A DNA stretch of 64,000 nt, from the NCBI RefSeq assembly GCF_024679095.1, contig NW_026111819.1, positions 186,001 to 250,000 of the forward strand. Reading direction: 5' to 3'. The notes under the pieces were generated by a model. The model saw only the letters and a list, made by a program, of their open reading frames with translations, ran no database searches and was not told the origin of the DNA. The translations under genes and the position numbers were made by a program. Positions 34,146 through 48,197 of the stretch are shown here, in pieces (within the stretch, counting starts at the first letter, position 1; each line of letters begins with the position of its first letter). This DNA comes from Eriocheir sinensis (lineage: Eukaryota > Arthropoda > Malacostraca > Decapoda > Varunidae).

Positions 34146-37064
34146 TGTGTATTTTGTATATCTTTTTTCATACAAATACACATTCTTTTCATGATATTTT
34201 GTTTATTTATTTTGACACGAATTAACATTATTTAATGTGTATTTTGTATATATATTTTTATACGTATTTACATTATTTCAAGTGTATTTTGTATATATAT
34301 TTCTATAGAAATCTGCGTTATTTTATGTTTATTCGTATATATATTTTGAAACAAATTTACATTATTTTAAGTGTATTTTGCATATTTTTTCAATACAAAT
34401 TTACCTTATTGTATGTGCATTTTGTATATTAATTTTAATACAAATTTGATTAATCTATGTGTATTTTTGTATATGTATTTTTATAAAAATATGCTTTATT
34501 TTATGGGTATTTTGCATCTTTATTTTCATACAAATTTACATTATTTTATTGATATTCTGTGTATTTATTTTGATATGATTTTACATTATTCTTTGTGTAT
34601 TTTGTATATATATTTTATATAAAATGAATTTGTTTTCATTTCATACAAATCTACATTATTTGATGTGTTTTTTGTACATGTATTTAAATACAAATTTAAC
34701 TAGTTATATGTGTATTTTGTATATCTATTTTGTATATATATTTTCATAGAAATTTACTCTATTTTATGAGTATTCGTATATATATTTTGATACAAATTTA
34801 CATTATTAATATGTATTTTGCATATCTATTTCAATACAAATTTACTTTATTGTACGTGCATTTTTTATATTTATTTTAATACAAATTTAATTATTTTATA
34901 TGTATTTTTGTATATATATTTTCATGCAAATATGCGTTATTATATGGATATTTTGCATCTTTATTTTCATACAAATTTACATTATTTTATTGATATTCTC
35001 TTTATTTATTTTCATACGATTTAACATTATTCTATGTTTTTTTTTTATATATTTTTTTATATATATATTTACATTATTTAATGTTAATATTGTATATATT
35101 TTTTATCCAAATTTACATTATTTTATGTGTATTTGTTTATATATTTTCATACATATTTACACTATTTTATGTGTTTTTTGTATATATATTTTTCTACGTA
35201 TTTAAATTATTTTATGTGTATTTTGTATATACATTTTCATAAAAAATTAAGTTATTTTATTGTGTGTATAAGAATATAATTTGATACAAATTTTATACAA
35301 ATTCATGTTATTTAATGTGTATTTATATATATATATATATTTTCATACAAATTTATATTATTTTATGCGTATTTTTTCATATATTTCATTACAAATTTAC
35401 CTTATTTTATGTTTATTTTGTATATTTATTTCATTCAATTTTAAATTATTTTATGTGTATATTTGTATTTGTATTTAGGTTATTTTATGTGTATTTTGTA
35501 TATATATTTTCATCCAAAATTACATTATTTTATTGGTATTTCTTAATTTAATTCGATACGAATATAGATTATTTTATAGGTATTTTGTATACATATTTTT
35601 ATACTCATTTACATTATCTAATGTGTGTTTTGTATATATATTTTTATGCAAATTTATCCAATGTTCATTTTTGTACATATATTTTTATAGAAATTTGCGT
35701 TATTTTATGTATAGTTTTATATAAATTTACGTTATTTTATGTGCATTTTGTATATTTATATTTATACAAATACACATTCTTTTATTGGTATATTGTTTAT
35801 TTACATTTATACGAATTTACATTATTTTATGTGTATTTTGTTTACATTTTTTTATACGTATTTACTTAATTTTATGTGTATTTTGTATATGTATTTTTAT
35901 AGAAATCTACGTTATTTTATGTGTATTCGTATATATATTTTGAAACAAACTTACATTACTTTATATGTATTTTCCATATCTATTTCAATACAAATTTACC
36001 TTATTGTATGTGCATTTTGTATATTTATTTTAATACAAGTTCAAATATTTTATGTGTATTTTGGTATCAATAATTTTATAAAAAAATGCGTTATTTTATA
36101 GGTATTTTGCATCTTAATTTTCATTTTATATGCACTTTGTATATACATTTTTATACGCTCTTACATTATTTAATATTTATTTTGAATATAATTTTTTATA
36201 CAAATTCATGGTATTTTATGTGTATTTGTATATATATTTTCATATAAATTTACATTATTGTATGTGTATTTTGTACATATATTTTATTACAAATCTACCT
36301 TATTTTATGTTTATTCTGTATGTGTATTTTGTATATTTATATTTATCCAAATACACATTCTTTTATTGGTATTTTTTTATTTAATGAGTATTTTTTATAT
36401 ATATTTTATACAAATTTATGTTAATTTAAGTGTATTTGTTTATATATTTTCATTCAAATTTACATTATTTTATGTGTTTTTTGTATATGTATTTCTTTAC
36501 AAATTTACCTAATTTTATGTGTATTTTGTATATTTATTTTCATACAAATTTAACTTATTTTTGTGTATTTTTATATATAGTTTTATACAAATTCACGTTA
36601 TTTTATGTGTATTCTGTATATGTATTTTCATACAAATACACATTCTCTTATTGATATTTTAACTATTTATTTTGACACGAATTTACATTATTTAATGTGT
36701 ATTTAGTATATATATTTTTATACGTATTTACAACATTTCATGTATATTTTGTATATATATTTCTATAGAAATCTACGTTATTTTATGTATATTCGTATAT
36801 ATATTTTGAAACAAATCTACATTATTTTATGTGTATTTTGTATATATATTTCATTATAAATTTGACTTATTTTAAGTTTATTTTTATATCCATTTTCATT
36901 CAAATTCAAATCTTTTTATGTTTATATATTTATTTGTATTTACGTTATTTTATGTGTATTTTCTATATATATTTTCATTCAAAATTACATTATTTTATCG
37001 GTATTTTGTTCATTTATTTCGATACGAATTTAGATTATTTCATCTGTATTTTCTATACATATAC
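34146..37064 (+). repeat. AT satellite block 24 (plus orientation)
   Basis: 34620-35270 is the reverse-complement counterpart of 9180-9830 and 13390-14030, and 35280-36120 of 8340-9180. A seam near 36120 (TTAATTTTCATTTTATATGC) is the complement of the seam at 8330, so seam and flanks moved as a unit. Ends at the CTATACATATACATATAG switch. Confidence 0.86.
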
Positions 37065-40000
37065 ATATAGAGTAGATTTCTATGAAAATATATATTCAAA
37101 ATACATGTAAAATTATGTAAATAAGTATGAAAATATATATATCAAATACACCAAAAAAAATGAAAATTCGTATCAAAATAAATAAATAAAATTCCGATAA
37201 AAGAACGTATATTTGTAGGAAAATAAATATACAAAATACACATAAAATTACGAAAATTTAAATAGAAATATATACAAAAATACACAAAATTAATTTCAAT
37301 TTTTATGAAAATAGATATTCAAAATACACATATAATTAGTTAAATTTGTATTTAAATACATGTACAAAATTCACATAAAATAATGTAAATTTGTATGAAA
37401 TGAAAACAAATTCACATAAAATAACGTACATTGGTATAAAATAGATATACAAAATATACATAGAATAATGTAAAATCGTATCAAAATAAATACACAGAAT
37501 ATCAATAAAATAATGTAATTTTGTATGAAAATAAAGATGCAAAATACCCATAAAATAAAGCATATATTTTATAAAAATACATATACAAAAATACACATAG
37601 AATAGCTAAATTTGTATTAAAATTAATATACAAAATGCACGTACAATAAGGTAAATTTGTATTGAAAAAGTATGCAAAATGCACATAAAACAATGTATAT
37701 TTGTTTCAAAATATATATACGAATACACATAAAATAACGTATATTTCTATAGAAATATATATACAAAATACACATGAAATGACGTAAATACGTATAAAAA
37801 TATATATACACAATACACATTAAATAATGTAAAGTCGCATCAAAATAAATAAACAAAATATCAATAAAAGAATGTGTATTTGTATGAAAATAAATATACA
37901 AAATACACATAAAATATTGTAAATTTGAATAAAACTCTATACAAAAAATACACAAAATTTGTGTAAAACAAATATACAAAATATACATGAAATTAGGGAA
38001 ATTTCTATTGAAATACATATACAAAATACACATAAAATAATGTAAATTTGAATAAAAATATATAAACAAATACACTTAAAGTAACGAAAATTTGTATGAA
38101 ATATATTTAGAAAATACACATTAAATAATGTAAATATGTATAAAAAAATATATACAAAACACAAATAGAATAATGTTAAATAGTATCAAAATAAATACAC
38201 AGAATATTAATAAAATAATGTAAATTTGTATGAAAATAAAGATGCAAAATACCCATAAAACAACGCATTTTTTATGAAAATATATATACCAAAATGCACA
38301 TAAAATATTTAAATTTGTATTACAATAAATATACAAAAGTCACATAAAATAAGGTAAATTTGTATTGAAATAGACATGCAAAATACATATAAAACAATGT
38401 AAATTTGTTTCAAAATATACATACGAATACTCATAAAATAACGTAGATTTCTATAAAATATATATACAAAATACTCATAAAATGACGTAAATACGTATAA
38501 GAAAATGTATACAAAATACACATAAAATGATGTAAATTCGTATCAAAATAAATAAACTAAATGCCAATAAAAGAATGTTTACTTGTATAAATATAAATAT
38601 ACAAAATACACATAAAATAACGTAAAATTGTATAAAACTATATACAAAAATAAACAAAAATAATTAAATTTGTATGAAAATAGATATACAAAAGACATAA
38701 AATAAGCTAAATTTGAATTGAAATAAATATAGAAAATACATTAAATAATGTAGATTTGTATCAAAATATATATTCAAATACACATATAATAACGTAAATT
38801 TGTATAAAATATATAAACAAAATACACATTAAATAATGTAAATACGTATAAAAGATATGTACGTAATGTAAAAATTTATATAATTAAAGATGCAAATTAC
38901 TCATAAAATATCTTATATTTAAAAAAATATATATACAAAAATACACATAAAATAATTAAATTTGTATTAAAATAAATATACAAAATACACATACAATAAG
39001 GTAGATTTTTATTGAAATAGATATGCAAAAAACACATAAAATAATGAAAATTTTTATCAAAATATATACGAATACACACAATAAAATTACGTAAATTTTT
39101 ATGAAAATATATATACAAAATACACATAAAATAATGTAAATACATAGAAAAATATATATACAAAATACACATAAAATAATATAAATTCGTATCAAAATAA
39201 ATAAACAAAATTTCCTCTAAAAGAATGTATATGTGTAGGAAAATATATATACAAAATACAAATAAAAAAAAAAATTGTATAAAAATAATACAAAAATACA
39301 CAAAAATAATTTAAATTTGTTTGAAAATAGATATGCAAAATACAAATGAAATTAGGCAAATTTTTATTGAAATACATATACAAAATACACATAAAATAAT
39401 GTAAATTTGTATGAAAATATATAAACAAATACACATAAGATAACGTAAATTTCCGTAAAATATATGTACAAAATATACATTAAATAATGTAAATATGTAT
39501 AAAAATCTATATACAAAATACACAGAATAACGAAAAATCGTATCAAAATAAATAAACAGACAATCAATAAAATAATGTAAATTTGTATGAAAATAAAGAT
39601 GCAAAATACCCATATAATAACGCATATTTGTTTAAAAATATATATACAAAAATACACATAAAATAATTAAATTTGCATCAAAATAAATATACAAAAGGCA
39701 CATACAATAAAGAAAATTTGTATTGAAATAGATATGCGAAATACACATAAATAATGTAAATTTGTATCAAAATATATATACGAATACACATAAAATAGAG
39801 TAAATTTCTATGAAAATATATATTCGAAATACATATAAAATTATGTAAATAAGTATAAAAATATATATATCAAATACACCTAAAATAATGAAATCTCGTA
39901 TCAAAATAAATAAACAAAATTCCGATAAAAGAACGTATATTTGCAGGAAAATAAATATACAAAATTCACATAAAAATACGAAAATTTGAATAAAAATATA

Positions 40001-42263
40001 TACTAAAATACACAAAATTAATTTCAATTTGTATGAAAATAGATATACATAATACACATATAATTAGTTAAATTTGTATTTAAATACATGTACAAAATAC
40101 ACATAAAATAATGTAAATTTGTATGAAATGAAAACAAATTCACATAAAATAACGTTCATTTGTATGAAATATATATACAAAATATACATAGAATAATGTA
40201 AAATCGTATCAAAATAGATACACAGAATATCAATAAAATAATGTAAATTTGTATGAAAATAAAGATGCAAAATACCCATAAAATAAAGCATTTTTTTATG
40301 AAAATACATATACAAAAATACACATGGAATAATTAAATTTGTATTAAAATTAATATACAAAATGCACATACAATAAGGTAAATTATATTGAAAAAATATG
40401 CAAAATGCACATAAAACAATGTATATTTGTTTCAAAATATATATACGAATACACATAAAATAACATATATTTCTATAGAAATATATATACAAAATACACA
40501 TGAAATGACGTAAATACGTATAAAAATATATATACACAATACACATTAAATAATGTGAATTCTCGTCAAAATAAATAAACAAAATATCAATAAAAAATGT
40601 GTATTTGTATGAAAATAGATATACAAAATACAAATAAAATATTTTAAATTTATATAAAACTCTTTTTATAAAAATATATATACCAAAATAATAAAATTTT
40701 AAAATCTGTATTACAAAATGCACATACAATAAGGTAGATTTATATTGAAATAGATATGCTAAATACATATAAAACAATGTAAATTTGATTCAAAATATAT
40801 ATACCAATACACATAAAATAACGTAGATTACTATAAAAATATATATACAAAATACACATTAAATGAAGTAAATACGTATAAGAAAATGTATACAAAGTAC
40901 ACATAAAATAATTAAATTTGTATTAAAATAAATATACAAAATACACATACAATAAGGTAAATCTATATTGAAATATATATGCAAAATAAACATAAAATAA
41001 TGTAAATTTGTATCAAATCATATACGAATACACACAATAAAATAACGTAAATTTTTATGAAAATGTATATAAAAAATACACATAAAATAATGTAAATACG
41101 TAGAAAAATATATATACAAAATACACATAAAATTATGTAATTTCTTATGAAAATAAATTAACAAAATTCCACTAAAAGAATGTATATTTGTAGGAAAATA
41201 TAAATACAAAATACAAATAAAATGACAAAAATTTGTATAAAAATATATAAAAATACATAAAAATAATTTAAATTTGTTTGAAAATAGATATGCAAAATAC
41301 ACATAAAATTAGGCAAATCTGTATTGAAATACATATACAAATTACACATAAAATATTGTAAATTTGAATGAAAATATATATACAAATACACATAAAATAG
41401 CGTAAATTTATATAAAATATATATACAAAATATACATTAAATAATGTAAATGTGTATAAAAATATATATACAAAATACACATAGAATAATGTAAAATCGT
41501 ATCAAAATAAATAAACAGAATATCAATAAAATAATGTAAATTTGTATGAAAATAAAGATGCAAAATACCCAAATAAGAACGCATATTTTTACAAAAATAC
41601 ACATAAAATAATTAAATTTGTATTAAAATAAATATACAAAATACACATACAATATGGTAAATTTGTATTGAAATAGATATGCAAAATAAACATAAATAAT
41701 GTAAATTTGTATCAAAATATATATACGAATCCCCATAAAATAGAGTAAATTTCTATGAAAATATATATTCAAAACACAAATAAAATGATATAAATAAGTA
41801 TAAAAATATACATATCAAATACACCTAAAATAATGTAAATTCGTATAAAAATAAATAAACAAAATTACGATAAAAGATGCAACATACACATTAAATAATG
41901 TAAATATTTATAAAAAAAATATATACAAAAAAAAATTGAATAATGTGAAATCATATCAAAATAAATACACCGAATATTAATAAAATAATGTAAATTTGTA
42001 TGAAAATAAAGATGCAAGATTCCCATCAAATAGCGCATTTCTTATAAAAATATATATACCAAAATACACATAAAATATTTAAATTTGTATTGAAATAAAT
42101 ATACAAAATGCACATACATAAGGTAAATTTGTATTGAAAGAGATATGCAAAAATACATATAAAACAATGTAAATTTGTTTCAAAATATATATACGAATAC
42201 ATAAAATAACGTAGATTTCTATAAAAATATATATACAAAATACACATAAAATTAAGTAAATAA

Positions 42264-42317
42264 GGTAAATCATTCGCCGCGTGATGGACGACGCGGGTTC
42301 GAATCCTCACGCTACCA
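42264..42317 (+). other. tRNA-like SINE head, resembles tRNA-Gly(GCC)
   Basis: The partial D-loop GGTAAATC is followed by a five-pair stem (ATCAT 42269-42273 with GTGAT 42281-42285) closing a seven-base loop TCGCCGC whose middle triplet reads GCC. The T-loop is TTCGAAT, and the 3' acceptor strand CGCTACC with discriminator A is at 42310-42317. The loop and D-arm resemble eukaryotic tRNA-Gly(GCC). Position 33 is C instead of T, the T stem has mismatches, and the variable region is about 2 nt long, so this is a SINE relic and not a functional tRNA. Confidence 0.72.
42296..42306 (+). promoter_or_regulatory. RNA polymerase III B box
   Basis: GGTTCGAATCC matches the eukaryotic Pol III internal promoter B-box consensus exactly. 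The upstream A box is largely missing because of the 5' truncation, so this copy is probably weakly transcribed or silent. Confidence 0.88.
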
Positions 42318-42345
42318 CTCGGATTTTTCGGTCACCGCCGAGTGG
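42315..42345 (+). other. Perfect 8-bp stem-loop after the tRNA head
   Basis: CCACTCGG (42315-42322) and CCGAGTGG (42338-42345) are perfect inverted repeats separated by 15 nt (ATTTTTCGGTCACCG). The left arm overlaps the last bases of the tRNA acceptor region. In RNA this would be a stable hairpin marking the head-body boundary. Confidence 0.85.
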
Positions 42346-42497
42346 CTTAAAACTACCCACATGCTGTCCTGAAGACCACCCATCAACCCGGACTCTAGAG
42401 GAAGCCGTCCAAGCGAATCAAGTACGAGTTCCGGGGGGGCAACATGAGCCAATGCAAGATGGCGCCACTATAAACACTCGCCTGCGCCAGAACGGGC

Positions 42498-42567
42498 TGG
42501 GCCGACCATCAGGCCCCACCTGGAAGAAGCCTTGGGCCGACCATCAGGCCCCACCGGGAAGATGCCT
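42498..42567 (+). repeat. Two tandem 35-bp units in the SINE body
   Basis: Units 42498-42532 and 42533-42567 each begin TGGGCCGACCATCAGG and end GAAGAAGCCT or GAAGATGCCT. They differ at only two positions (T/G and A/T). The palindrome-like GGCC...GGCC content makes each unit self-complementary in part. Confidence 0.92.
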
Positions 42568-42588
42568 ACCGGCGCAATAGGCAACAAC

Positions 42589-42590
<2 letters not shown>

Positions 42591-42621
<31 letters not shown>
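42591..42621 (+). repeat. SINE poly-A tail (31 A)
   Basis: An uninterrupted run of 31 A directly after the body end GGCAACAACGT and directly before host sequence CGTATAAAAA. A pure tail of this length has not decayed, consistent with a fairly recent insertion. Confidence 0.93.
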
Positions 42622-42622
<1 letters not shown>

Positions 42623-42932
42623 GTATAAAAATAGATATACAAACTACACATAGAATAATGTAAATAATGTAAATTTGTATGAAAATAAAAATGCAAAACA
42701 CCCATAAAATAAAGCATATTTTTATAAAAATACATATACAAAAATACACATAGCATAATTAAATTTGTATTAAAGTTAATATACAAAATGCATATACAAT
42801 AAGGTAAATTTGTATTGAAAAAATATGCAAAATACACATAAAACAGTGTAAATTTATTTCAAAATCTATATACGAATACTCATAAATCAACGTAGATTTC
42901 TATAGAAATATATATACAAAATACACATCAAA

Positions 42933-43152
<220 letters not shown>

Positions 43153-44041
43153 CATTAAATAATGTAAACTCATGTCAAAGTAAATAAACAAAATATCAAT
43201 AAAAGAATGTGTATTTGTATGAAAATAGATATACAATATACACATAAAATCACCTAAATTTGTATAAAACTATATACAAAATACAAAAATAATTTTAATT
43301 TGTATGAAAATAAATATACAAAATACACATGAAATTAGGTAAATTTGTATTGAAATACATTTACAAAATACACATAAAATAATGTAAATTTGAATGAAAA
43401 TATATAAACAAATACACTTAAAATAACGTAAATTTGAATAAAATATATAAAAAAAATACACATTAAATAATGTAAATATGTATAAAAGAATATATACAAA
43501 AAACAAATAGAATAATATAAAATCGTATCAAAATAAATACACAGAATATTAATAAAATAATGTAAATTTGTATGAAAATTAAGATGCAAAATACCCATAA
43601 AATAACGCATTTTTTCTAAAAATATTTATACCAAGACACACATAAAATATTTGAATTTGTATTAAAATAAATATACAAAATGCACATACAATAAGGTAAA
43701 TTTGTATTGAAATAGATATGCAAAATACATATAAAACCATGTAAATTTTTTTCAAAATATATATACGAATACACATAAAATAACGTAGATTTCTATGAAA
43801 ATAAATATACAAAATACACATAAAATGAAGTAAATACGTATAAAAAAAGGTATGCAAAATACACATAAAATAATGTAAACTTGTATCAAAATAAATAAAC
43901 AAAATACTAATAAAAGAAAGTGTATTGTATATATATAAATTTACAAAATACAAATAAAATAACGTAAATTTATATAAAACTATATATGCAAAAATACACA
44001 AATGTAATTAAATTTGTGTGAAAATAGATATACAAAATACA

Positions 44042-45481
44042 TGTGTATTTTGTATATTTATTTTCATACAAATTGAAATTATTTTTGTTTAATTGTTTAT
44101 ATATTTTCATACAAATTTTCGTTATTTAATGTGTATTTTGTATATTTATTTTTTCTACAAATATACGTTCTTTTATCTGAATTTTGTTTATTGAATTTGA
44201 AACGAATTTACCTTATTTTGTATATCTATTTTCATACAAATTAAAATACTTCTGTGTATTTTTGTATATAGTTTTATATAAATTTACGTTATTTTATGTG
44301 TATTTTGTAAATTTATATTTATACAAATACACATTCTTTTATTGGTATTTTGTATATTTATTTTGATACGAGTTTACATTATTTTATGTGTATTTTGTAT
44401 ACATTTTTTTATACGTATTTACTTCATTTTATGTGTATTTTGTATATATATTTTTATAGAAATCTACGTTATTTTATGTGTATTCGTATATATATTTTGA
44501 AACAAATTTACATTGTTTTATATGTATTTTGCATATCTATTTCAATACAAATTTACCTTATTGAATGTGTTTTTTGTATATTTATTTTAATACAAATTTA
44601 ATTTTTTGATGTGTATTTTGATATATATATTTTTATAAATAAAAAAAATGCGTTATTTTATATGTATTTTTATAAATATTTTCATACAAATCTACATTAT
44701 TTTATGTATTTTGTATATACATTTCAATTCAAATTTAGGTTATTTTATCTGTATTTTGTATAACTATTTTCATACGAATTTAATTACTTCTGTGTATTTT
44801 TGTATATAGTTTTATACAAATTTACGTTATTTTATGTGTATTTTGTATATTTATATTTATACAAATACACATTCTTTTATTGGTATTTTGTTTATTTATT
44901 TTGATACGAATTTACATTATTTTATGTGTATTTTGTATACATTTTCTTATACGTATTTACTTCATTTTATGTGTATTTTGTATATATATTTTTATAGAAA
45001 TCTACGTTATTTTATGTGTATTCGTATATATATTTTGAAACAAATTTACATTGTTTGATATGTATTTTGCATATCTATTTCAATACAGATTTACCTTATT
45101 GTATGTGTATTTTGTATATTTATTTAAATACAAATTAATTTTTTCATGTGTATTTTGGTATATATATTTTTATAAAAAATGCGTTATTTAATGGGTATTT
45201 TGCATCTTTATTTTCATACAAATTTACTTTGTTTTATTAATATTCTGTGTATTTATTTTGATACGATTTTACATTATTCTATTTGTGTTTTGTATATATT
45301 TTTTTTATACATATTTACATTATTTAATGTGTATTTTGTATATTTTAAAACAAATTTACGTTATTTTATGCGCATCTGTTAAAATATTTTGATACAAATT
45401 TACATTATTTTATGTATTTTGTATATATATTTCAATACAAATTTAGTTTATTTTATGAATATTTTGTATATCTATTTTCAT
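44042..45481 (+). repeat. AT satellite block 26 (plus orientation)
   Basis: Counterpart of 59594-61030 over its whole length, including both end switches. It contains two marker monomers about 530 bp apart (about 44648 and 45179), the first with the variant ending TTTTATATG. Ends at TCTATTTTCATTTGTATC. Confidence 0.87.
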
Positions 45482-46637
45482 TTGTATCAAAATAAATAAA
45501 CAAAATAGCAATAAAATAATGTAAATTTGTATGAGAAAACATATACAAATGCACATAAAATAAAGTAAATTTGCAAATTTGTATTGAAATAGATATGCAA
45601 AATACATATAAAACAATGTAAATTTGTTTCAAAATATATATACGAATACACATAAAATAACGTAGATTTCTATAAAAATATGTACAAAATGGACATAAAA
45701 TGAAGTAAATACGTATAAAAAAATGAATACAAAAAATACATAAAAATCGTATCAAAATAAATAAACAAAATACCAGTAAAAGAATGTGTATTTGTAAAAA
45801 TATAAATATACAAAATACACATAAAATATCGTAAATTTGTATAAAACTATATACAAAAATATACAGAAGTAATTAAATTTGTATGAAAATATATATACAA
45901 AATACAGCTAAATTAAGCTAAATTTGAATTGAAATGTACATACAAAATACATAAAATAATGTAAATCTGTATCAAAATATTTATTCAAATACATATAATA
46001 ACGTAGATTTGTTTAAAAATATATAAACAAAATACACATTAAGTAATGTAAATACGTGTAAAAAATATGTACAAAATACACATATGATCATGTAATTCGT
46101 ATCAAAATAAATAAACAAAGTAGCAATAAAATAATGTAAATTTGTATGAGAAAACATATATAAATAACGTAAATTTCTATAAAAATATATGTACAAAAAT
46201 GCACAGAAAATAAAGTAAATTTGCAAAAAAATTTATATACAAAACACACACTAAATAATGTAAATGCGTACATAAAATAACCTAAATTTGTATAAAACAA
46301 TATACAAAAATACACAAAAATAATTTAAATTTGTTTGAAAAGAAATATACAAAATACACATAAAATTAGGTAAATTTGTATTGAAATACATATAGAAAAT
46401 ACACATCAAATAATGTAAATTTGAATGAAAATATATAAACAAATACACTTAAAATAACGTAAATTTGTATAAAATATATATGCAAGATACACAATAAATA
46501 ATGTAAATGTGTATAAAAAATATATATACAAAAAACAAATAGAATAATGTAAAATCGTATCAAAATAAATACACAGAATATCAATAAAATAATGTAAATT
46601 TGTATGAAAATAAAGATACAAAATTCCCAAAAATTAT

Positions 46638-48197
46638 CGCTTTTTTTATAAAAATATATTTACCAAAATACACATAAAATATTTAAATTTGTATTGAAAT
46701 AAATATACAAAATGCATATACAGTAAGGTAAATTTGTATTGAAAGAGATATTAAAAAAATACTTATAAAACAATGTAAATTTGTTTCAAAATATATATAC
46801 GAATACACATAAAATAAAGGAGATTTCTATAGAAATATATATACAAAATACATATGAAATTATGTAAATACGTATAAAAATATATATACAAAATACATAT
46901 CAGATAATGTAAATTCGTGTCAAAATAAATAAACAAAATATCATGAAAAGAATGTGTATTTGTATGAAAATAGATAATAGGTAATAAATTTGTATAATAT
47001 ATATGCAAGATACACATTAAATAATGTAAATATGTATAAAAAAGTATATACAAAAAACAAATAAAATAATGTAACATCGTATCAAAATAAATACACCGAA
47101 TATTAATCAAATAATGTAAATTTGTATGAAAATAAAGATGCAAAATTCCCATAAAATAGCGCATTTCTTATTAAAATATATATACCAAAATACACATCAA
47201 ATATTTAAATTTGCATTGAAATAAATATACAAAATGCACATACAATAAGGAAAATTTGTATTGAAAGAGATATGCAAAAATACATATAAGACAATGTAAA
47301 TTTGTTTCAAAATATATATACGAATACAAATAAAAAAACGTAGATTTCTATAAAAATATATATACAAAATACACATAAAATTAAGTAAATACGTATAAAA
47401 AAATGTATACAAAATACACATAAAATAATGTATTTTCGAATTAAAATAAATGTAAATTTGAATGAAAATATAAAAACAAATACACTTAAAATAACGTAAA
47501 TTTGTATAAAATATATAAGCAAGATACACATTAAATAATGTAAATGTGTATGAAAAATTATATACAAAAAACAAATAGAATAATGTAAATTCGTATCAAA
47601 ATAAATATACAGAATATCAATAAAATAATGTAAATTTGTATGAAAATAAAGATGCAAAATTCCCAAAAATTATCGCATTTTTTATAAAAATATATATACC
47701 AAAATACACATAAAATATTTAAATTTGTATTGAAATAAATATACAAAATGCATATACAGTAAGGTAAATTTGTATTAAAAGAGATATTCAAAAATACATA
47801 TAAAACAATGTAAATTTGTTTCAAAATATATATACGAATACACATAAAATAAAGTAGATTTCTATAGAAATATATATACAAAATACATATGAAATTATGT
47901 AAATACGTATAAAAATATATATACAAAATACATATCAAATAATGTAAATTCGTGTCAAAATAAATAAACAAAATATCATGAAAAGAATGTGTATTTGTAT
48001 AAAAATAGGTAATAGATAATAAATTTGTATAAAATATATATGCAAGATACTCATTAAATAATGTAAATATGTATAAAAAAGTATATACAAAAAACAAATA
48101 CAATAATGTAAATTCGTATCAAAATAAATACACCGAATATTAATAAAATAATGTAAATTTGTATGAAAATAAAGATGCAAAATTCCCATAAAATAGC
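46638..48197 (-). repeat. Higher-order array, copy B: alternating ~520-bp units
   Basis: Markers at 46638 (type I, ATTATCGC), 47160 (type II, ATAGCGC), 47674 (type I) and 48197 (type II), spaced 522, 514 and 523 bp. The same alternation and nearly the same spacing as in copy A, so the superunit was already established before the copies separated. Confidence 0.85.

Larger units (their letters stand above)
42263..42621 (+). mobile_element. tRNA-derived SINE, 5'-truncated, with poly-A tail
   Basis: A 359-bp GC-rich island in about 13% G+C satellite. Order of parts: tRNA-like head with Pol III B box, 8-bp stem-loop, unrelated body, two 35-bp tandem units, and a 31-A tail. A poly-A tail indicates mobilisation by a LINE that primes on poly-A. 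The 5' end lacks the first part of the tRNA (acceptor 5' strand and most of box A), so it begins at GGTAAATC within the D-loop region. The left flank ends ATTAAGTAAATA (42251-42262) and the right flank starts CGTATAAAAATAG (42622); together they rebuild the uninterrupted sequence seen at about 58195-58219. No target-site duplication longer than about 1 bp is visible. I do not recognise the family with certainty; a marine-invertebrate SINE is possible. The 99-codon open frame inside it is not a gene. Confidence 0.9.

Noticed and set aside
42264..42317. Functional tRNA-Gly gene
   Set aside because: The acceptor 5' strand and D stem are missing, position 33 is not T, the T stem is mismatched, and a SINE body with poly-A tail follows directly.
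42281..42580. 99-codon plus-strand open frame with a normal-looking amino-acid composition
   Set aside because: It starts inside the tRNA-like head and covers the SINE body, including both 35-bp tandem units. SINEs are non-coding, and its different composition only reflects the GC-rich element.
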